Part shown: positions 57,301 to 64,000 of the stretch, piece after piece
How positions within the stretch are numbered: the stretch's first letter is position 1
How the letters are laid out: each line of letters begins with the position of its first letter
Source: Merluccius polli
Lineage: Eukaryota > Chordata > Actinopteri > Gadiformes > Merlucciidae
Assembly (NCBI GenBank): GCA_030340625.1
Contig: JAOPHQ010000582.1
Location: 62,001-126,000, forward strand
Direction: 5' to 3'
DNA length: 64,000 nucleotides
Translations under genes and position numbers: made by a program
Notes under the pieces: model-generated
Told to the model about the DNA's origin: nothing
Database searches by the model: none
The model's input: only the letters and a program-made list of their open reading frames with translations

Positions 57301-60300
57301 AATTGTGTTTTTTCTTTCCTTCTACTTTACATATTTTAAATGGCATTAGTACACACGTTTAATGAACAATATGTAATTAAATTGAATAATATTGAATTAA
57401 CTTTAGGCAAACATTTTAAAAAATCTGCTACAGCTAAAGTCGAATACCCAGGTCATTTCGAATAATCGAATATTCGAATAACCTTGCCCATCCTTACTAT
57501 AGAGCCATTGTTTGGTCAAGATTTCTATACAATAGGTGAATTACAAAGTAGGATACCCTGCCCCAAACAAAAGCCAACTAAAATGTAATTAAAGGTCTCA
57601 TGTTTCAAAATGTTCCCAATGGGAACATTACAATCGCTGTTAAGAAGTTTAAGCCGCTAGCAACTGTAAAAAGCAGGTAAAAAAACTGCATTTCCAGTGG
57701 AGCTCCAGTGTGAATGTGATCTTTGGTAATCTTTGAAGAACGGTCAAATAGTTTCAGTGAATATCGTGTAGTATTTTTTGCTTGAAATGCCCATCCCTAC
57801 AATCTATACAACACATGGAAACATACTTTGCGACATCCCCAGCTAGCAGCCAGATCCCCTGGTGTATGCATGTACGTGAATGCTTTGTCTCAGTCTTAGA
57901 GAATTGCTAAAACAACAAAAAGATCAACCCAGTTTTTTTCTGTTGACTTACCTCTATCTCTGCTGCCCTCTGTTTCAGGACAGTCATGGGCCCTTCAGGC
58001 TGCTTGACAGTGAAGGCAGGAACCTCTGGCTACACAAGGAAACAATACACTTTGACATTCAACATTCACTAGGTCAGATTTTTTACACATAAAGATTGTC
58101 ATCACACAAAAATATCCCAAGTTTATTATTATGGGGTATAACACTTTTAATGTTGTGCTGGGAACGTACCTTAAAGATTCCTCCTTTTTGCCAAGCAATC
58201 TTCTCCATGGTGTCCCCGAGAACCGATGTGTGGTCGATGCCAAGAGATGAGATACCACACACCCAGGGTTTCCTGATGGAAGGGGTCGACAATAAGCCAT
58301 GTAGGAGGAACAACACATTATCACATTCTGTCAGGACATTGACCGACTGCCCAACACACTTATAGTAGAATTTTAAACCCAAGGCCTGATTTTGGCATCA
58401 AAACTATATTGGACTGTATTATTTTTAGTGTGTAACAACCTACAGCCCACGAGAGTCCAGAATGATAACAGTCGGCAGGAATTGTCGAATTGCTTCGTAC
58501 CAGTAAAACAGTCAGTCAGTCAAAACTAAATAGACTAATGTTGTAAAAAAAGTACAGAGGGAATAGTGCACACACTTACTTTATAATGTTAGTGCTGTCA
58601 TAGGCACCGCCGATTCCAACTTCAACTATCGCCATATCTACCTGAATCAAAAAAAGAATGGATACATTTTAATGACTGAAGAAGGACCTGAAGCCAATGC
58701 AGTTAATCCATTACGCAACGGCATCATGGGTAGGGCTGGGCAATAAGGCCAAAATCTTCTATCCCGATAATAGGAAAAGAAAACACTTATGCCATATCAC
58801 AATATGACGGCATCCAAAATCTACGATGATATCTAGTCTCCTATCACGATATTGATATATCGATATATTGCCCAGCCCTGTGTCCCTAGGTCAAATGTGC
58901 TGCCGCAGTTACACTATACTAGATGCATACATAAGAGACAAACAGCCATGTTAGGATCCATTTTGGATCATAAACCTATTGAATGCATCTTTAGGGGGAT
59001 GGTTCCTCTTAACAAATTGCAACAGCAGTAGCATTGACATGCATACATACCTTCTCCTGAAGGAAGATATGGAAGGCCAGAACGGTGAGAAATCGGAAGT
59101 AAGCGGGCATGCTGCCACCGTGTGCATCCTAAGGACAAAAGACAGAAGATGAAGCAGACCTATCCATCTCTGCCCTAGTCTCCATGACTATTTTTGAGTG
59201 CTGGAGGAATGATATATTCAATCACAGATGCCTCAAGCAAAACATTCACACATTCCCATGGTTATGAGCAATTCCTCATCTGAGATTTTTATTGCAGGTT
59301 TGTAGGCTGCAATGAGGAAGAAAGAAAAGGTGTGGCGTTTAGAGTCATCACACACAAAGTGCACAGAGTGGTATTAAAAAAAAATAAAGTGCATCTCGAT
59401 TCAATCACAACATGCGCACATGTGGTCGGGAATGCATAGGAACACACGATCAGTAGCATGAACGTGTATCCAACAGACCTGACCGTAGTCCAGGACACAC
59501 TTGTTGTACCACTCAACGCTACTCATTCAATGTGCGGTGTGTGTTTGCTTATTGCACGAGCAGGCGACGCTTTACACACTAGGAGGTAAAGTCCAAGTAA
59601 CTGTAACTAAATAACATCCCAGCATAGGTGAGGTAACCTATTTAGCTGGCTTGCGTTAGATAAAGATAGTACTTTACCCCAGATGGGAAGTTTGGGAGAT
59701 GCTTGCCAACATAGTTGCTATAGCAAACAGCTATGGCTTATTTACATGTTGTGCAAGGGTTACAAGAGGTCACGCCTGCGCGTTACATAGTAACAGCTGA
59801 ATGCAATCAGTCTCAGACACTTTAAAAAAACAGGTGAAGAAGAACGTACCAATTCCTGTAACAGTTAATATGGTTTCAACGCCATCATGTTCTCATACTC
59901 CTCCATGCCAGACCAGGCCCTGACACACTCGGTCACTAGTTGGCCCTTGTTGGCGGTTTTCCAGCCGATTGAGAATGTTGAATCGGCGATGGAGGCCGTC
60001 GGTGAGAGAAATCACTCCGATTGGCTGTGCAGCTTAAGCGAATCAGTGCACGAGAAGAGAAACGCTATCTGTATATGTATTGATCATTAATCTCGAGAGC
60101 AGTCGGCGCTACAAGCCAATGTTTACTTGCACTGCGGTAGGCTACGTGAATATAGATTGCATTTGATAACATGACGGTTTTCAGTTTCCTTTCGGATACC
60201 AACTTTCTCCAAAAGAGTGATAGCCTACTTTTAGTTATCGAACAAGGAAACAACCTCAAAAAATAACACCTCGAAACATTGGTGTATTAAAGAATGCTCC

Positions 60301-63300
60301 AAATGCACACGGAGACACACGCACTTATTGTAATGCCCTCACTTGGATTAAAAAGTGAAACTCCGTTATAATTAAACCCTCTAAATACATAGGATATTTT
60401 GGTGAAAGGACGGAGCATAAGCTTGTCTTAAGGTTATCAGTTTAAGGGTTGAATCCATCCGTCTTTTTCACCGGCGTGATTCTTATTAGATGCCACATAT
60501 TAGCGTCGTACCTGATAATAAATAGTCGACATGATTTTAGACCGATTTTTGACAGATTTTCTACTCGAGTTTCACTCGCTTTTTCAATATGTGTCTAATC
60601 TAAAAAGGACCTATAGATGTAAATAATTCCATTTCATGGTAGCCAATCGGAGCCAGTGTTTTTACAAGCCAGGCCACGCGCACCACACACACACACCAAA
60701 CAGATTCGAAGAAGCAGCAGAGATGGCGAGTCCGTTGTGAAAACTGCTCATAAAAATTATTTTTTACAGTAACGCAAATAATTACTTTCCCTGGTAACTA
60801 GTAACCACTAACTTTTATTATAAAGTAATTCAGTTACTAGCTCAGTTACTTTTTGGAACAAGTAGTGAGTAACTATAACTAATTACTTTTTTAAAGTAAC
60901 GTTCCCAACACTGCTCGCACACTAAAAACACTAAAAAGTTGTTACGAAGATGGGATTTGAAAATTGTATACAGCGGTTACTATACCAATGATAAAGTTTA
61001 AAAGGACGATTTGCCACCCTTTGTGGCATCACAGTCCACTTGATTGATGTGATCACTTTTGATAATAGAATCAGCAAATTGACGACGTGGCCCAAGACTT
61101 TAAGTGGTCACAAGGGTGTGTCACATGAGGCATGTGCTCCACATACGTCACTGAACCAAATTGTTAGCTTGCAGAAACAGACCTCACAAACAATACAATA
61201 ACAAAGTAAGAAGATTAGTATTTTGAATATAAAAAGTTCTTACTTAAGCAAGATTGATCAGAAAAATGTATACATCAATGCATGTCATCATGGGAAAATC
61301 AGTGATGAGAAATAATTAATCTGATTGAATAACTACTTTGCAATATTGCCTGTGCCAACCTTTGTTTCATCCAGTCTTCCATAAATCTGCCAAAAATATT
61401 TTGTGAAAAGCTCTTTTCCAATTGGCTGTCCATTGATGCGAATCCTCTCCCTTACTTCAACCAAATGTGGTGAACTGCAAAAAGGAAAACAATTCTCAAT
61501 TCCATTCATATTCAAAACTGCATGCGCAGAAACGTTTCATCAATAAAATATCAGCATGTTAAAATATACAGTATACCACCACAATATACACCACCTTTAA
61601 TCTTAGGGAAAAAAGCAAACCAATTGTATTTTAATGCAAACGTTGCTTAAGAGCTGCGTATGTGCACTGACCAGCCGCGAGACGCAGTCATTATAGCCTT
61701 GTGTATACACATCTTGTTATGCCAAGCGTGCCCTACAGTCCCAAATAACCAAGTACCAGGTACAACTGTTTGAGACAAATAATCTTTTTTTGGGTGGTGC
61801 ACAGGGATTGGGCATTATAAACTAAAAATAGTTTGAAACTGACATTTTCTCATACATCATTCTCATCTCATGCAACAACAGAACCATTTCTTATCATCAA
61901 TGTGGGACATTAAGTTGTGATTATTTGTTTTGACTTATTAATATTCTGATTGGTTGGTGATTATGTGCATGTAATAACAATTTAAAAATAAATTGTTGGG
62001 AGTTGTGTCTTGTATTCCTAAATGAACTTGGCATTATCCTTTTTTACTTTGTGTGCTGCTAAATTTCCACTCCACTGCGTACATAACTGGTGGCTTCATG
62101 TTATTGCCAAAAGTGCTGGGGCAGCTTGACGGTTCTTTTACCTGTAAGCCTTGAGATGCCTTCAAGGTTTCTCCAGCAGGGGAAAATAACATTTCTACAC
62201 TCTTCTCACACAAGGGGTGTGATTTCCCAATGCACCGACTGTATTCTGTTATTTTGATATGTACGTCACTCACATATCTTGTTATTGTCAAGGATGTCTC
62301 TGTTTGACTGGGACAGTTGATATCTTGCAACAGCACCCAAGATTAAGCGCTCCCCTCTAAGTGGAGAGCCATGTCCTGTAATCTCTTACTAGTCATTTGT
62401 AACTTCTCTCTTTCGCTCATTGGGCGTGATTCTCTCACGCTAAACTGTATATATGCTTATGTACCTTGATAAACTTTGAATCTCTCCGAGTGCATCACAC
62501 ATGCGTCACATGTATTCCCGAGCTCGCTGCTTTGCTACAGAGACCATCCTGAACCAGATCAAACTCTGCCACATTAGATGACAGCTAGTAAGAGCCCACG
62601 ACAACTTGGTGTCAGAAGTGGGATAATGGACTGAGGTAAGTCATTTTTTATTCCCTCCACCTCCGCCTCTCTCCGGTATTCCAGAATTAGATTACTGTTG
62701 TGAATAAAATATATTGGGGCTAATCCAGATGTCTGGGGTCTTGCGGTGTAACGGTACACAGACAACCATGGGTTTCCTCTGAAAAATATTCCTGGGGTTG
62801 TGCAGTGTATGGAACACAGGAAACTGAATTCTGAATGAACAAATCGACTATGTATACTCTTAAAGGTCAATAAAATGTGAACATGGTAATGGAAACATTG
62901 AACTGGGAAGTACAATACTGACGTATACCTGAAAAATCCTGTCCGAAAGCCATAGCTTCGGAGAATTTGCTCTGTGAAAGCACATGTTGATCCCTGAAAA
63001 AATGGACATGCAAAACAAACCTGTTAGTACAGCTACAATTAGAGGAGGCTTGTCGACTATGTGGCCCATCTAGTCCCATGCACATCCCATAATGAGCACT
63101 CAAACATTTCAACACCCGTTTATATCCACGACTACGGTTAATGTGTCACGTGACGCACATACATAAAACTTTCGTGTGGAAACCACTCACCTTGCCCTTG
63201 GTTCCCGTCACATGAATGATATTGAGACCATCAAGCTCCTCCACCTTGGCAACACAAAACCAATGAGTTGAGACCGACAGCGCTCACACACACACACAGA

Positions 63301-63598
63301 AAGACAGACGGAGTCAGACAGACAGACAGACCTCACACACACACACACACACACACTGTCGTTGTCTAACGACAACAGTCTCAAATCAATTCCGAGTGGT
63401 AACAACTTAAAAACACCGACTTTTAGATAACGGAGGATACACATTGACGCCACTCAGCTGGGTGTTTACCGCCAGGCCGGCCCGCTCCAGGAAGCTCCGC
63501 ATGGCCGGCAGCTGCAGCTGCATGCTGCCCCGGTCCCGGCGCACCTGCTCCAGGGCGTTGGCGTTGGTCTGGAGGGTGTTGAGGGTGCAGACCGCGTC
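49151..63598 (-). CDS. fpgs: fpgs: folylpolyglutamate synthase (5' partial)
   Basis: ATP-dependent ligase that adds glutamates to folates, keeping them in cytosol and mitochondria. Fourteen exons in view: 63598-63470, 63244-63191, 62993-62929, 61474-61360, 59128-59051, 58641-58580, 58272-58170, 58029-57952, 56771-56624, 56306-56223, 54013-53863, 49907-49832, 49693-49627, 49539-49151. Phases join to 532 codons plus stop. Compared with human (587 aa) only the targeting peptide/start exon is missing; it should lie right of 64000. Landmarks: AVCTLNTLQTNANALEQV; P-loop HVTGTKGKGSTCAFTE, split between exons 2 and 3; SSPHLVEVRERIRINGQPIG; VEVGIGGAYDSTNII; SSLGIDHTSVLGDTMEKIAW; GQHQRSNASLALQLSHAWLQ; TYFLDGAHTMRSMQACVNWF; VLLFNATGERD; VLVTGSLHLVGGVLKHLDPS. 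Introns are large (4 kb between exons 11 and 12) and full of transposons, but no exon is broken. Confidence 0.95.
49945..50950 (-). mobile_element. DIRS-like retrotransposon remnant in fpgs intron
   Basis: The minus strand at about 50840-50520 encodes an RNase H-like block (HILIRTDSVSAVAYINRQVG, LRALHIVGTQNFGADLMLRA), closest to what I recall of fish DIRS-type elements, with a frameshift. Left of it (49945-50340) is a GC-rich segment with opposed GTAGGCG and CGCCTAC motifs and a GTATATAAGG promoter-like site, resembling DIRS terminal sequence. A short LINE-type tail (TTTTATTTGTATAGCCC) lies between at about 50345-50410. RT and tyrosine recombinase are not seen. Confidence 0.55.
51604..53545. 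mobile_element. hAT element (1.94 kb) in fpgs intron
   Basis: Ends CAGCGCAGGAATTTC and GAAATTCCAGGCCTG (partly matching inverted repeats) with the 8-bp duplication GTAGTAGG (51596-51603, 53546-53553). The interior contains a long G run (51800-51828) and a secondary insertion-like segment rich in GTATCGATA motifs (about 52190-53130). No transposase frame is recognised. Confidence 0.75.
54183..54300. mobile_element. Fragment of a GATATATC-rich fold-back element
   Basis: Contains GGCCAAAATCTTCTATCC, shared with the palindromic element at 58733-58878, then TATATCGGG/CGATATATC text. It is followed by an (AAT)n tract at about 54320-54362. Confidence 0.5.
54445..54981. mobile_element. hAT-like element, decayed, in fpgs intron
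   Basis: Starts AGGGCTGCACATATTGGCC and ends ATAATCGTGCAGCCCT. The outer 10 bases are inverted repeats typical of fish hAT elements. No target duplication remains and no transposase motif was seen. Confidence 0.55.
55000..56080. other. fpgs intron with repeat fragments
   Basis: A CA/TG palindromic tract lies near 55137-55190. The end TTTGCCCATCACTA at about 56068-56081 resembles a hAT terminus without a matching left end. No coding content is recognised. Confidence 0.4.
57035..57223 (-). pseudogene. ZBED-type hAT transposase relic, internally deleted
   Basis: A 62-codon minus-strand frame starts MATKRSKVWKYFDQI, like the BED zinc finger that opens ZBED-type transposases, and ends RRVFSTAGLIVNRLRTRLSP, like the C-terminal dimerisation domain. 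The whole middle is missing, and the junction keeps the frame open. The BED finger's paired cysteines are incomplete. Flanking TATTCGAATA motifs and GCCCATCC at about 57488 suggest the right end of the element. Confidence 0.6.
58733..58878. mobile_element. Palindromic short element in fpgs intron
   Basis: Ends AGGGCTGGGCAATA and TATTGCCCAGCCCT are perfect inverted repeats; the interior is rich in CGATATATC. It lies between the exons at 58580-58641 and 59051-59128. The flanks show no 8-bp duplication that I can find. Confidence 0.75.
59129..61359. other. fpgs intron 4 with repeat fragments
   Basis: About 60745-60914 is a TAACTAGTTACT-rich segment ending AAGTAACGTTCCCAACACTG, a typical hAT end lacking its partner. 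A segment at about 59905-60070 (GTTGAATCGGCGATGG) resembles dispersed fish repeats. No gene is recognised. Confidence 0.4.
61914..62624 (+). mobile_element. Probable LTR with primer-binding site in fpgs intron
   Basis: Sequence beginning TGTGATTATT and ending about CCCACGACA is followed closely by TGGTGTCAGAAGTGGGAT at 62607-62624, which has the TGG start of a tRNA primer-binding site. A TATATAT box is at about 62447. The internal part of the element is missing beyond about 62640. The LTR start is approximate. Confidence 0.55.
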
Positions 63599-63759
63599 CT
63601 GCATAAGAAAAACCAACGCGTTGACATTAACGTGATGGACACACAGCGGCTTGCCTCTGCATCTTTAGCCGTGAACAGTGGTAGCAACAACAACAAAAAA
63701 ACCTTAAACAGTGCACCCTTAAAAAAAACACACACACACACACTTAAAACACACACTTA

Positions 63760-63790
<31 letters not shown>

Positions 63791-63862
63791 TTAAAACACA
63801 CACACACACACACACACAATGTACTGCTGCCTTCCGTGTTTATCCGTGGTCGGGCATCGACA

Positions 63863-63899
<37 letters not shown>

Positions 63900-64000
63900 C
63901 TATAAAGGCACATGGCATAGGCTATGGAGGAGTTACCCGTTACACTAGCTGTGGGTTGTTGTGTAGTCATTTACTATCGTCCACTCAGCGACACGTATAA
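63599..64000. repeat. fpgs intron 1 with (CA)n and (TTA)n arrays
   Basis: CA tracts interrupted by TTAAAA occupy about 63725-63820, and (TTA)n occupies 63866-63899. No start exon for fpgs is recognisable here. Confidence 0.8.

Overview
The window is vertebrate nuclear DNA, almost certainly from a teleost fish. Its genes carry many introns with GT–AG junctions. The DNA between and inside them is packed with fish-type transposable elements (L2-like LINEs, many short hAT elements, PIF/Harbinger, DIRS and LTR relics) and long simple repeats. The species cannot be named from this sequence. I annotated by reading splice junctions by eye and comparing with remembered human orthologues; no search was run.

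Four host genes are supported. slc1a3 (14.8-23.4 kb, minus) encodes the glial glutamate/aspartate transporter EAAT1/GLAST: nine coding exons, 532 codons plus stop. nadk2 (35.7-40.3 kb, plus) encodes mitochondrial NAD kinase 2: twelve exons, 422 residues, complete. skp2 (42.6-46.4 kb, minus) encodes the F-box/LRR substrate receptor of SCF: ten exons, 410 residues, complete. fpgs (49.15-63.6 kb, minus) encodes folylpolyglutamate synthase: fourteen exons, 532 residues in view, with the first exon beyond the right edge. For every gene the exon phases join into one open frame. The order and strands of slc1a3, nadk2 and skp2 match human 5p13.2, whereas fpgs is on another human chromosome. The genes do not form a pathway; they are neighbours by descent.

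Layout: 1-13.9 kb is a graveyard of retroelements and one hAT element, opening with an uninterrupted 422-codon frame that fuses a LINE ORF1-like region to a reverse-transcriptase fragment and runs off the window edge. 13.9-23.5 kb is slc1a3, whose introns hold a 1.35-kb hAT element, a hAT-like element carrying telomere-like repeats, a (GTA)n array and an 887-bp minisatellite of 36-bp units. 23.5-35.6 kb is intergenic: purine-rich and ACAG arrays, a Harbinger element with two other elements nested inside it, a decayed coding region of unknown identity, three short hAT elements and a duplicated repeat segment. 35.6-46.7 kb holds nadk2 and skp2, tail to tail. 46.7-64 kb is fpgs, with large introns containing DIRS, hAT and LTR pieces.

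No new molecular system was found. The most interesting signals are the open LINE fusion frame, the datable nested insertions, the unidentified relic at 30 kb and the skp2-fpgs junction.
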